From positions 250,501 to 314,500 of the forward strand of contig NC_061140.1 in the NCBI RefSeq assembly GCF_905220365.1: DNA of 64,000 nucleotides. Direction: 5' to 3'. Positions 46,351 to 59,012 of the stretch are shown here, piece after piece. The translations under genes and the position numbers were made by a program. The stretch comes from Vanessa cardui (lineage: Eukaryota; Arthropoda; Insecta; Lepidoptera; Nymphalidae). How positions within the stretch are numbered: the stretch's first letter is position 1; the number at the start of each line of letters is the position of its first letter. The notes beneath the pieces were generated by a model that saw nothing but the letters and a program-made list of their open reading frames with translations, was not told the origin of the DNA and searched no databases.

Positions 46351-47766
46351 TCGAATGATACTAAATTAAAATGAAATTGTATTTTATACGTGGTCCATTT
46401 GCTTCAACCTAATTTAAACTCCAACCTCAATAAAAACGGGTTACCATTATAAACAATTTCAAATCCCATTAAGGGCGAATACGAATTAGGTCAGTACGAG
46501 ATGATAAAGCGATTACCATTAGATGTGTCATGATAGCCTGTCAGCGAGCTCGGACATGTGAAACGCTTACCAACGCAAACGTCTTGTTCCATTGACCACA
46601 AATAACCTATCCCAATATGGGGCTGACTAATTAAGTAATGTTAATTTCGGCTGACTTATTGAATAAATTTTCGGAGATTTGCTGCTTTATTTCGATATTC
46701 GGTACATATTTCTTTTTTTTAAATATTACGTTATATATAATATTAAACTAATTTTAGATTTGCCTTTTAAATGAAAGTTCAGGTTAATGACTGACTTTCT
46801 TTAATTATAATTAATTAATAATTGTTTTTTTACGTTTAATATTAAAATTACAAATAATGTAGTACATTTATATATTAATATAAATCATTGAACACCTATA
46901 ATTTGACATCCTTATTTACATAAGTCCTTCTGCCTTTCCATAAATCATGGATACCTACTACGAAATTATTAAGCTCGAATGAAGTATCATTTATTATATC
47001 GTACATTGACCCCACCATAAGGCTATAAATATAATCACCTGCGTTTGAAAGTACATTTATAAAGACAATTGTATAAAATAAGTTATCATTCGCAAATGGA
47101 TAAAGACGATAAGATCTTTAATACCTTCGCGGGTAAAACTCACCAATAAAAATGTTATATGCATCGTTCGCGGACAACTTAATTTATTACGGTAACATAC
47201 TGCATTCATTTTTTATTATTAAAATTAGCAATGACCAGTATTTTTATATAGTTGGGGAAAAACTTTCTCATCTGTGAATTTTAGAGCTTGGAACGCTCCA
47301 ATACGGATACATAGACATGGGCAAAACTTACACAGTAATCTCGATGACCATAATCAAAGTGCATCCTATCTACTGGACCATATTGATTTTATATTTATTT
47401 CGTATTCAATCAAAAACTTTTCAATAAAAATAATCTTGACTTGTTATTATTTAAATTTCACATTCGATCAAAACAACGCGCTTCATAACTGTAACTTAAA
47501 GTTTATATATGAGTATTGGCAAAGCCTTATAGGTAATATAATTGACAAAACTCATTATTTACTAATAGCAAGCTTGCCATTACATTGACTTGTACTAATA
47601 ACTGACAACGTAAACAGTATCAGTGGTAACAAAATCAGCATTATTAAATTACAACCGTCGTATAACGATTAGTAAGGTTATATATCTTTAATATTATTTT
47701 ATTACATTATATGCAGCAGCTATGTATGATACAATAATGTTATCGTATATATTCCACGCATTCATA

Positions 47767-47970
47767 AAGTAAAAAGTAAAGTAACAGCCTGTAAATTTCC
47801 CACTGTTGAGATAAGGCCTCCTCTTCCATTAAGGAGAGAGATTGGAACATATTCCACCACGCTGTTCCAATGCGGGTTGGTGGAATGCACATGTGACAGA
47901 ATTTCGATGAAATTAGACACATGCAGGTTTCCTCACGATGTTTTCCTTCACCGCCGAGCACGAGATTTTA
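47767..47970 (-). mobile_element. 5'-truncated Metulj-type SINE with 13-bp target duplication
   Basis: The tRNA-like head is missing; the copy ends at GCTCGGCGGTG (minus strand). CCACGCATTCATA flanks it exactly at 47754-47766 and 47971-47983. Confidence 0.85.
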
Positions 47971-50295
47971 CCACGCATTCATACGATTGAGTTATTATTA
48001 TACTAGCAGTTACCCGCGACTTTTACTCGTTACTTACTGACCGCTTTGTACTCGTATAACACATTATTGTGTCTTTAGGAGTAGAATATCCAGCAACGAT
48101 GAAAATACGACTCTAATTATTTTTAATCAATATCTTAATTTAAAAATGACGAACTCAAATACAAACTTTCAACCCCATTTCACCCTCTTACGGGTATAAT
48201 TTCCAAAATTATTTCCATAGTGAGTGTCTACTCAATATACGATCCCACTAGCCAAATTTTATGGCCCTAACTTTAATAGTTTACGATAGGCGATGATGAA
48301 TCAGTACTTCAGGATATGTTATTTTATAAGTCAAGCAGTACATAAGTCTTTATATGCCGTTTAAAGAAACGTTTGCCAATGTATTATCCTATATAACACA
48401 GTGGGTGGCAAGCACACTGTACTGACGCCGTGAGCCTTAAGTATTGTCACAGCCGTAAAACTTTTACCTCTGGCTTGCATGGTTGACCATTTGCACACAT
48501 TAAATAATCATTTAGCTGTTACTTGTTAATTATTCACCAGATTTATTTTGATTCTTAAATTGTAACCAGTTTCTACACGTTTATGTCTCACGTCAAAGTC
48601 ATTAAGGCTTTGTTAGAATTGAAGAGGTAGTCCAATATTTAGGACACGTGAATATCAACTAAAGATTGTTTTTGATTGGATTTGAGCTCGAACAAGCATC
48701 ATTGAATTTTCGTGAAAATCGTAGGGTAATCTGCATTTTTTGGATGAAATTATTTGACACGTGTATCACCTAACGCGCTATAAAGTTCTTTGCTTAGTAG
48801 TGAAATTATATTTTTGGTTTACCCATAAATAAAGTAATGAAAAAATGCTTTCTTTCTATTTGACTATATTTGCATTTATATTTTATTCGTAACGGTTTTA
48901 TTCCGCGGGTCAATTTACATAATAATAATTTACCAACGTATATTTCCTATAGGTAGAGACATGGTATAGACACTTATAGGAAACGTGTTTATGACACTAT
49001 AAAACTTCCAAATGTTGGTTCCAGTTTATCATAAGTTTACTGCTTTATATATATTTTTCATGAAATTTTATGAAAAGTTACTTCATTTGAATATTGAATT
49101 AGTATCAAACAAGGGACTTACTCAGAGGTGTATAAGTCGATACGAAGATAGAAAGAAACATAAACCATTGATTTGATCTTGTTTTCTAATAAATAAAACT
49201 CAAATAATCTTTGCCGTGACAACAGCGAAGAGCGTAGAATTAGTATAAAAAGCGAGATTAGATTATTTAAGCTGATTTCACTCATCTTTGAATATGTATA
49301 TGAAAACATAAGGCTGCGTATTAGACGCCTAATCTCGCATTACTCAAGCGAACTTGCACAAGCGAAATTATTTACCCATTAACCGGTTGTGCTACCTGTT
49401 GCATACGCATATTTTACATTGCGGGTTTACTAAGCTCTTATTTCTTTTCGACGTTGAGAACGCGCAATGTAAACCAGACGTAGGCAAATACAAATTTGTA
49501 AAAAAGTTTAAAAATGTCAACAACGTCGCTCGCAGCGTACCCCATTCATTGCTACTCTAGTATGCTAGGTTATGAAAATATGTTGAAGCGGTGATGTAAT
49601 GTACGACAAACGTCGAGTAAATATGGATATGAAAAAAATACAAAAAAGCTCAACAATGTCGCTGGTAGCGGAAACTGTCTTATTTAGCTTTTTGTGGTCA
49701 GAGGCTTGTTTGAAAAAAATATTATGATGCAAGCAGCGTGTACCGAGCTATGTAGTCGAGACTGAATAAAAATAAATATATTCTATGCGATTCAAATATT
49801 GGATTGCATATTTAAATCGTTGAAGGCTATTTTCTTTAAAAAAATAAGTTTTATGAACGTTACTAGTAATGTATTGTATATCTATATAAATATTTATAAG
49901 CAATATTATGTATCTATAATGCGATTGATTTATCTTCTACTTAGCATACACATAGAATCGCGAACAGAAATAGAAACTTAGTACTTACTCGATTATATTT
50001 AATCTAATCAATTATTTTTACGATCCTCTACGGCCTACGCTTTTACATATAAGTACTTCAGTTTTTAGGGGTTTGTCGCCAGAAGTATGACCTAAATAAG
50101 TAACTTAACATTCTTTAGAGTTCAAGCTTTATTTATACCTAATTTTAACAATTTATGTACAGAGTTAGTTTCACATTTATAACACTATTATAAATAACGT
50201 ATATTTATATTTGCGATATGATATCAGCGTTATCTATTAATGTTATTTAACATATATTAAATTTATTAATAGACAAATTATTTGCGGAATGTTAT

Positions 50296-50313
50296 ACAGA
50301 GACTAGTCTCTGT
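50296..50313. repeat. 18-bp perfect palindrome
   Basis: ACAGAGACTAGTCTCTGT is its own reverse complement. Nothing around it suggests a larger element. Confidence 0.8.
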
Positions 50314-51129
50314 CTAGGACCTTGCCCCAGGCAGGATGTATTGACTTGGAATCGGAAACTTCGTAAGCTCAGTATCCTAAGGGAGTCTTATAAATAGACC
50401 GTAGAGTTAGTAGACCGGCATTTTCATTGAAACACTTTCAATACCTATAGTAACATTTTAAAAATATAATTTCGACAAGACATACAACTAATATGAAATT
50501 AATTAAAAAAATAAGCAGGCTTTCTGTTTCTACGTTTGTTTACGACAATACACGCTAGCGATAAAAAACGTTAAGCAATTACGACACTTAATTTTTATTA
50601 AAATATATTACAGCTTGGTGTTTTAGTTTTTAAAGTATATTTTATTTTGCAGCAAAAATTTTGGGAATATTATAAATTACTGTTGGTAAAGTAACGAGGT
50701 AGTATTCAATTCTTTAACTGATAATAACATTTCAAATTATAAAATAAGGTTGTACACAATTCATGGGTCAATCATCAAGAGGAGTCATTACGATATCCTG
50801 TAAAAATAAATGTAGTTAAGTTAAAATAATTATTATTTTTAAACAGATAGCATGAATAGAACACTCAAAAAGTCTTTTTAAAATAACATTGTTATTTTTA
50901 TTATTAAAGTTATTGATTTCGGGATATTTACTAAGACTAGTGAACTAGACATTCGTAGATAATGTGGAAATATCGAGCTCCACCGAGCATGGTAAATATC
51001 CCGAAAATGCAACACGTGACAAACAGACAAAGTTTCTTTCACGTGCATACTAACTTTATAGATCTTTGAAACGTGGGCAATTGAATAATAAATAAATAAA
51101 TAAATGTAGGTCAAAAGATGTGAGCCAAC

Positions 51130-51290
51130 TACAGAAAAAGGGCGGTACATCTTACTTCCCAAGTTGGGTCGAGCATGGGCGATATATGATTAACAGTTCT
51201 TACAGCTCTGATATTGACCACTGTACGGTACGCCCGAGTCGTCACTCACCATCAGGTGTCCCATTTGTCAGTCTGTCTATCGATATTAAA
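51130..51290 (+). repeat. Copy of the GTTCCGGTTT...CTTACCATCAG repeat
   Basis: ATCTTACTTCCCAAGTTGGGT, TTAACAGTTCTTACAG and CACTCACCATCAGGTGTCCC. Confidence 0.5.
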
Positions 51291-51969
51291 AAGATTTTCG
51301 TTTCGCAATCACTAAGTCAGTCGTACTTTAGATCATTTCATTAAATTCAATAAAAAAGTATCCATTGATTATAAAAGCGTCAAAATGCACATACATTACG
51401 TCTTATATAGATTGAAATTTATTCATTCTAACAAAGTTACGTTATCACGACACGATACGTTAATTGAATAACCATTTAAGACCTTGTTTTGAAAGTAACT
51501 ACTTAAACTAAACTTACTAGTAATAAGCAAGTTGTAACTCACTGGCAAATGTATACAAGGCTTTATCAGATAAATAAATTTATACCATGTGTGTTCCGAA
51601 ATCTGTCTGAAAAATATAATAATGTTAATAAAGTTTATTTCTCGTCACAAAGAATAGACTTTACACCATTATAAAGTAATATTTCCAAACGAGATTTCTC
51701 ATTCATATCATAGTCCAGAGTGCGTGAAGATCTGGCATCTGCGTATCTGTAACAACAGATGACCAGAATTAATTTATTATATCTGGTAATGGAATATATT
51801 TGTAAAGAAAAGTGAGCAGTAGAGTAAGAGCTTGCTTTTATCCCACTGATAAACTATGTGAAAATAGACCATCATTAAAAATCTCTTCCCTAATCTAACC
51901 CCGATACACATAATTCAATCACATATATAACAATCTCCAATATTTCCCAGTATCTTCATTCTTATTATA

Positions 51970-52265
51970 TACTAGCTGTGCCCGCGACCTTGTACGCGTT
52001 TGAATTTAACAAAAAAATGTTTTTGTAGCCAAGTTACTCCTTATTGTATCAGTTATCTATCAGTGAAAGTCCCGTCAAAATCGATCCAGCCGTTCCAGAG
52101 ATTAGCCGGAACAAACAGACACACAGACAAAATTTGTAAAAAATCTTATATTGGTATATGCAGGTACCTTGTATACATATGTATGTATTGAGTAAAAAAG
52201 GATTATTTTAATATTACAAACAGACACTCCAATTTTATTATATGTATGATATGTATCTATATATA
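51970..52265. repeat. Dispersed repeat, copy 2 of 2
   Basis: Starts ACTAGCTGTGCCCGCGACC and shares long blocks with 31725-31990. This copy retains a 5' part that the other has lost. Confidence 0.55.
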
Positions 52266-55200
52266 TTTTTTATTATAATAAAGTGATTAGTGTACAGAAC
52301 CAATAAAAGCGAATACAAAAACCAAAAGTGAACCCAAATTCCCGGCAACGTGTATAGTAATTAACAATTTGTTAATACGCCAATAATTTATATTTAAATT
52401 GACAGCACATTTAAAGTATTAGCAAAAAAATGTCGTTTTGCACTGCGCAAAGTGTAAGTGCAGAATCATAGCAATTCATTAGTTTATTAGTTAGAAGTTT
52501 ATTTTACCGGCAAGTTTATGCTGCTCTTAGTAAATTGAAAACATTAAATTTTATTACAATTTGTAATGAAAGGCCAACTTTATTACGGAGGAAACAATAA
52601 TATCGGATGAAATGTAAATTATTGTTTTGTACCTGTTATTACAAAATATTTCATGATGAATTGTTATTGTATGCTTACTAAAATACCTTGTGATATCAGT
52701 AAAAATAATGGCCTGTATATAGCTACCAGTATCCGCCCGCGACATCGCGTACATGAATAAACTCACATTCGTATTTAAAAGTGAAATACACTAAGTAAAA
52801 GTGAAATATTAATTACAAATAAATCTATAAAATGGTAATATTTATCTTACCATACAAAACTATACACGATGTCATCGGATATTCTGAAATATTATGTTGA
52901 CATATTAAAGAAAACTACATCTGAGATGGTTAAAACGTTTTCTCTAACTTATTAATTACGAATAGAGAATAAAGCTTGTTTATCCGAATGTATCTGAATA
53001 CTACCAAGTACCCAAGCAGTGAGCATAAATATAGTTACACGAATAATCTTAGAAAATATGACACACGCGCAACATCGGCACGGACCTTAACTTAAGGGTG
53101 CATTCTTTGACTCAGTGACGTGGGCGAAAAGCTCATAATTAAACGACTATCGATGTTATCATTACGATAACTCGAAACAAATCGCATGCGTGGGATTTCG
53201 TGATATTTTTACGCGTATCTCTAAAGCTCGGGGCACACGCAACGACTTACCTGCGCAGTCCGGTTTGCGCAGTCAAGATTTTGCACGAAAACCTCTACGT
53301 CAGCTACAATGTACAAGTATGCAACAACTTTTAACCACATGATTGTGGAAACCGCAAATTCACGTGTCGCCTCAACCTGTAGTATGACTATACAATCCTA
53401 GTTTAAGCATAGTCTAAGTTTTACCGCCCGTTTTAACATGCAACCTGTTTTTTAAAAGTAAACTCGCTGTAACATGTGTAGACGGGCTTTAATATTTCTT
53501 GGTTACGGGTAGCAATTTAGCGGGTTTGTCCCCGGGCAGCAATTACTGCTGTAGTAAAACATGGTTGCATTCGTAATAAATCCTATTACAGTGACAGAGA
53601 GATGGTAATCGAATGTCGCGCGAGAGATCGGAGTAATTATGTTATTTAGATATTCGAGAACCCACACATCGCTTTAAAAGACGATTAAACTAAATATATC
53701 TACAGCGCTTGTAATGTTAATTCTTTATCTACCTTAAGATTGAGCTGACATAGAAACCTATTTACTAAAAATCTTTGACACATTTAATCAATAAAGTATT
53801 TTTATCTGTATAATCAATTATTTAGTGACTGCTTAGTTTCCAAGGTAAATGGACGAGCTACTAAATCACGCCTCTGAGCCGGCTCCTTATGACATATTTG
53901 TACGTAAAATTTAAAGCTTCATTATTTGTTTAGTAACGTATTATGTGACAATAAGAAAACATCTTTCTTTATTTCTCTCAAAATTATGACGTAAATGTTA
54001 TATCTATAATGTTTCGCTGAATTCGTGTCTCATCTTAAGTTTGTGGTCGGAGAAACCTGCGTGACTTGGTGGCAATTTTAAGCATTGTAATATTCCGCGC
54101 CATAAAACCGCATTGGAAGTCTGGTTATGGTCCTAAAACTTTTAACCGCGTACATTATTTTATGTGTCTAAATACAATTAACTGAAATAAAATTAATGGG
54201 TACGATTCCTATTATTTTTCAGTATCAAATATTTTTATATAAATTTTAGAAACGTCTTCTATATTCCAAATAACAGTCACTCATCTCATAGTTACAAGGT
54301 ACCATAAATTCAATTTAGAATTTGAATGAAATTAAAGTATGGCGACGTCAAATGGGTCACTTAGCTCGCTTAGCATTAGAGTCATACATATAATTACTAC
54401 ATATATTCAAATATCTTCTTATATATAATAAAGCATTAAATCCAAATTAAATACAATTTACATACTTTTTTCAATATAATATTGTATATGCGGAAAATCA
54501 ACTTTCATCTAAACGATTTAAATGGAATTTTGAGCAAGAAAAACGTAGACTGCATTTATATATGAGTATTTTAATGGGACAGCATAACCACACGAGCTAC
54601 AAGCTGGTCGATACGTAATAGCTACGTCAATTATAATAAATTATTTTGAACATAGTCTACACACGTATGCTCATCAATATGCAATGCGCGAGGGTAGCCA
54701 CCAGCCACCAGGGCGAGCCACCTCGCAGGGCGGGATGCTAATCAAACAAGCGCTTATTTAACATATTAATACTCTGTCAACTAAATGGAGATCAATTATT
54801 AACGGCAATATTTATCGCTCGTAATAGCTATCATGTCGTTAACAAATTAGAGTTCAACGAAAACTCGGCTGTTTGATAAATCGATTTTTCAGGCAAGGAT
54901 CGAACACAAGAATTAATTCTCAAACTTGCCTATGATTTATTCGTAATAACATGAAATTAAATTGAATTTATATTATAATATTTTGATTGCATTATCACCA
55001 CCACGTGATTAAACAAAACAAAAATAATACCGGTGTGGTTTAACGATTACTTACCATAACAAAGACAAAACATACATACATAAATACGTTTCAAAATACG
55101 TCCGCAAAGTGTTCAACTTTAAATGAATATCGATACTGTTAAAATCAATCTTAAGTAATAAATGTCCAAAAACATTGAAAGAGTATAAAAATCCTCGTTA

Positions 55201-55317
55201 CGATACACGAACATCTTGGGTAATACAGGTTACCTTTAATAGTAAAGTTTGTAATATTTTTTACACCAACTTATTCGTTATATTCTTACTAATATTTAAT
55301 ATGACTGCCTTGTATAG

Positions 55318-55530
55318 CAATTAGTTGAGACCGTATCATCCACAGTCTTGGGTTCAAATTCTAGGTCGTCTCTATAAAAGATATTGGGTTGAAAACATTG
55401 TCTGTAGCTAGAAGTTGGGAAGTCGAGAAGTTTAAAGTATGTTTACTCCGACTCCTCGGAGAGTATGATTTCATTCCTCTTGTGTCGAATAATTTTGTTT
55501 GATCTCGAGAGTCAGAAAACAGAGAGTCTT
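55318..55530 (+). mobile_element. Degenerate tRNA-derived SINE, third type
   Basis: CTTGGGTTCAAATTCTAGG B box, TATAAAAGATATTGGGTT, a GAAGTTGGGAAGTC block and CTCCTCGGAGAGTATG resemble the HaSE-like lepidopteran SINE pattern. Strongly decayed. Confidence 0.35.
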
Positions 55531-58167
55531 TTTATCTACATCTTTGGGCTTTCTTATATATCCTGTATAGTTTAGTGGTTTATATTGAGATTGTCTTTAC
55601 TGACGCTTTACTGAATTCTGAAACAGTACGGACATGAAAGCTAATTTGAATACTCAAGTCAAAAACATACTCTGAGTTGAGTGGGGTGCGTGCTTGCGTC
55701 GGGCTAGCGAGCGGTGGAAGCACGAACGTGCTCACTCATCCCTGACAAAGCGTAATGCATTTTTTAAATATACACCTCATTTAAGAAATTTCGTAATTCT
55801 TCGTGTCTAAAAAAATTTTTTTTTAGTTTACATGCTCATTGAGTAGTAGAAATTAATAATTATTAACTTCTTTACAATTTTCAAAAGACCATAAACATCA
55901 GCCATATTACATCCATATTGCTGCCATAACATCTTAAAATATAAAAAACATCACTTTTTTGTACGACCACGGTATAAATTTACTATAATTAAAACAAAAA
56001 AGGTTTCTAACATCCTCATACAAATTTCATTTAAAATTCATGCGTTACTTTTTTATTGCATTCAAAGTAATTGCGCTAGATTTGTATACCATAACAGCCC
56101 CAAGGGTCAGGATTCCTACAAGAAAACATCACATATACAACATTTTATTGTCAACTTAACCGGCTCTGTTATTAATACGGAGCAATATATGTGTCGTTAA
56201 AGGTATATGATAGCTATGCAGGACGTAAGCTAGCGTATCGGACCTGGTTTCGCCCGCGGCCACCTGCTGCTTGTTTTTTATCGATAATTGATTCTTAATG
56301 GACTGCGCCCGTGGAACGTGACTCGGCCTGCCTTTATATGAAATAACACCACAGATTTGATTTCCATGAAATAAAACCGAGCAATGTGTTGAAGGGATTA
56401 ACAAAAAACGTGTCAAAATTATTATGAAATTAAACATGATAGCAATCATAATATTTTAACTAAATAAATATTAAACATTTAATTTTTGTTCTTTATACAG
56501 ATTTCTACACAACCGCATATATCGTACACGTATAGTACACAAGTTTATGTAAAAAATGCTGCATTTAATAAATCCCTTACTCTCGCAAGCCTAGTGACGG
56601 CCGGATAAAGATCATCCAAATGTTTTTAAAGACAAGAGTTTAAATATTGCCCAATTCTAGACTAAGCTGTTATTAAAAATGTTACTACGAATAAATCCAA
56701 TTATTTGTTTAATCTATTTGTGGTTTCAACCCGGGACCTCAGAATCTGCAAGTCTATCGAACCAACGAAGTAGATATGACGAGTCTTGATAAGAAATAAA
56801 GATTACATGAAAAACCTTCATATACTCCATTAAAAATACAAAAAACTAATCCTCAAGAATCGTTGTCAATGTTCTCATAAAGAACGGATAAGTTTTCAAG
56901 ATACGATAAAATCGTAAGATGAAAGATAAAATCAAAGCAATTATCGCCATTCAGTGTGTTTTATACGATCGGTTTAACTCTTACTTAATGTTTTTTTCGC
57001 AATAAACTGTTATGTTAAAAGTTCGAGACTAATCCTGTTTTATGGCAAAGGTATTACAAGTGTTAAATATAAATTCGAAACAATAATTACAAAACTCAAT
57101 CTCAAAATGACTTGAAAAGATTCTATATTTATTTCTTATCATGATCTATAATGCGTACTAAAAACATCAATAACTTGTAAAGTAGGGCTTAATCAATAAT
57201 AATAGTTTTTGTGTTGTTTCTTTCTCAGATTAATTTGTACGGATTCGATATCATTGCCTTGTAACGTACATAATATATTGACAAATTAAAATTAATCCAC
57301 AAATGCAATGCCATGTGCGAAGAAAAATTTTATAAAATTGTTATTATATTTATAAAATAACTTAAGATTAATTACAGACATTGACAAATGAGCTTTCTCT
57401 GCTTCCGATCAATCAATATACGGCGTCTCAAACAAATATAAATGCAAATTAAGCCAACAAACACTTTAAGTCGTCCTTAACTATAAATGAAAGGTCTGAC
57501 GTCATTTTTTATAAATGATTTATAGGAAAATTGAACTATTTCAAGGTTTAAATTAACCGGTAAATCACATAGCGGGAATGAGAAGGGAGACAATAAATAA
57601 AGGGAAGCGGCCGCAGGAGTGCGCGGAATTACGGGTAATGGGTAGTTCCAATCCGGTGAATAATGCAGGATGTGCCAGGGAATTATTAACCTTATGTCTA
57701 AGTGATAAGAAGGAATTGTTTTGTAAAATTCAGTCGTGAGGCTTCAGTAAAAGGTTCTAGGGCTTGGTTGTTACGCTGTGTATCGAAATATCTTGTATTA
57801 GAATGAGATTGAAAAATAACTTTCTGTAACACCTCTCGGGGTTATCGGCTTATGTAATATACAGTTAGTGAAGGAACGGAATTTATTTCAAGATTCACGA
57901 AAATATACACGCGAGAGTATTCGTAATTCCATATTGGAAGCATTTTATGTATTGTATATACCTGCTTATTTATAAAGTCCATAATTTAAAATTTCGTTCA
58001 TAAATTCAAGAAGATAATTAGCTAATTGCTGCTTAACATACTATTACAAAAGAATGTCATAAGAACAATTATCTTATAATGCTTCATCTGCTTATATCGT
58101 TGTAAATTATTACTGTAAAAACACGAATTCAATTTGTCGTCCGATAATACCATACCATATACGCATC

Positions 58168-58184
58168 ATTCCAAACGCAACCAT
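58168..58184 (+). promoter_or_regulatory. Intron-end pairing box, acceptor side
   Basis: ATTCCAAACGCAACCAT pairs perfectly over 17 nt with 42958-42974. Only CTTGACAG separates it from exon 2, so pairing would lie directly against the 3' splice site. Confidence 0.5.
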
Positions 58185-58220
58185 CTTGACAGGTTTGGCG
58201 TTAAGTGAAAATAATAAAAA

Positions 58221-59012
58221 ATGTCGACAACCGCGACGCGACATGTGAAATCATCAAACTCCGCTAATATACTGATGTGCAAACAATGGTGGAAAGTCTG
58301 CTGGATGTACGGCGACCAGGAGAAGTACTACAGGCAACTATATGGAAGGAGGAAAATCAACAATCCTACTCACATGTTCTTTGATGATACGAAACGCCAG
58401 GGTGCGCGAATAACCGAACTAACGGATGAGTTCTTCGAAGACACGTTATCTAACGAAATAGAACCTGCGCCAGACGAAAGAGCAGAAGCAAGAGCCTCGG
58501 ACAACAAGGAATGGTTTGGCGCTGAATCTGAACCTATATACGGTTTCGATAAAACCTGGCAAAATGACCAAAGACGACAACCAATACATAATTATGACGA
58601 TTTGAACGAATTCTTCGGTTCGAATCTTAGCAGTGACAGTATAAAAAACATGCTCAGTAACGGTCTTCCCTCTGACCCCAAAAACGAACTATTAGACTCA
58701 AACGAAGTTGTACATAAAAATGGTGATGTATTTGGAAAAACTTCCAAAACTGTTTGCAAGACTAAAAAGGGCGCGGTGGTTACCGAAGAGACAGACATAT
58801 CTAGTGATGGTAAGACGATGGCCAGCTTAAGGTTTCAGCGGTCAACTGTGAAAACTGGACCGAATAAAGTGAAAGAGATTTTGCAACCTTTGAAAGAGGA
58901 TGCGGTGCTGGACGAGTGTTCTAGGAAGAAATGCGTCGGGGACAAGTTGACAACGACCACGACGACGCTGGTGACTGTAACACAAACGATGGTGACGAGC
59001 TGTAATGAGTAA
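58221..59012 (+). CDS. Unrecognised 263-residue protein; possibly the first coding exon of a longer gene
   Basis: The ATG at 58221 follows an acceptor (TTGACAG/G, exon from 58193) and an A-rich leader ending AATAAAAA. I do not recognise the family. The N-terminus (residues 19-44) is rich in Cys, Trp, Tyr and basic residues (MCKQWWKVCWMYG, YYRQLYGRRK). The middle (about 50-180) is acidic and polar, probably largely unstructured, with FFDD and FFEDT motifs. A more structured-looking stretch at about 168-215 alternates short beta-like segments (GDVFGKTSKTV, GAVVTEETDI). The C-terminus is threonine-rich (TTTTTTLVTVTQTMVTS). There is no signal peptide or membrane segment. The apparent stop (59010-59012) overlaps a near-consensus donor, GA/GTAAGTAA, at 59008/59009. 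If that donor is used, the last residue and stop are intronic and the protein continues elsewhere. If not, AATAAA hexamers at 59033 and 59048 could end the mRNA. Confidence 0.75.
   Translation: MSTTATRHVKSSNSANILMCKQWWKVCWMYGDQEKYYRQLYGRRKINNPTHMFFDDTKRQGARITELTDEFFEDTLSNEIEPAPDERAEARASDNKEWFGAESEPIYGFDKTWQNDQRRQPIHNYDDLNEFFGSNLSSDSIKNMLSNGLPSDPKNELLDSNEVVHKNGDVFGKTSKTVCKTKKGAVVTEETDISSDGKTMASLRFQRSTVKTGPNKVKEILQPLKEDAVLDECSRKKCVGDKLTTTTTTLVTVTQTMVTSCNE

Larger units (their letters stand above)
42949..58192 (+). other. Proposed 15.2-kb first intron
   Basis: It begins GTAAAATTC and ends CTTGACAG. The interior holds SINE and other repeat copies on both strands (43531, 43580, 44232, 45590, 45721, 46010, 46225, 47767, 51130, 51970, 55318) and no recognisable exon. 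The acceptor has almost no pyrimidine tract between the complementary box and the AG. Confidence 0.4.

Noticed and set aside
56156..56449. 97-codon minus-strand frame in a locally GC-rich patch
   Set aside because: No domain, and no clear donor or acceptor pairing. The GC-rich part may be regulatory, but I cannot support a gene.
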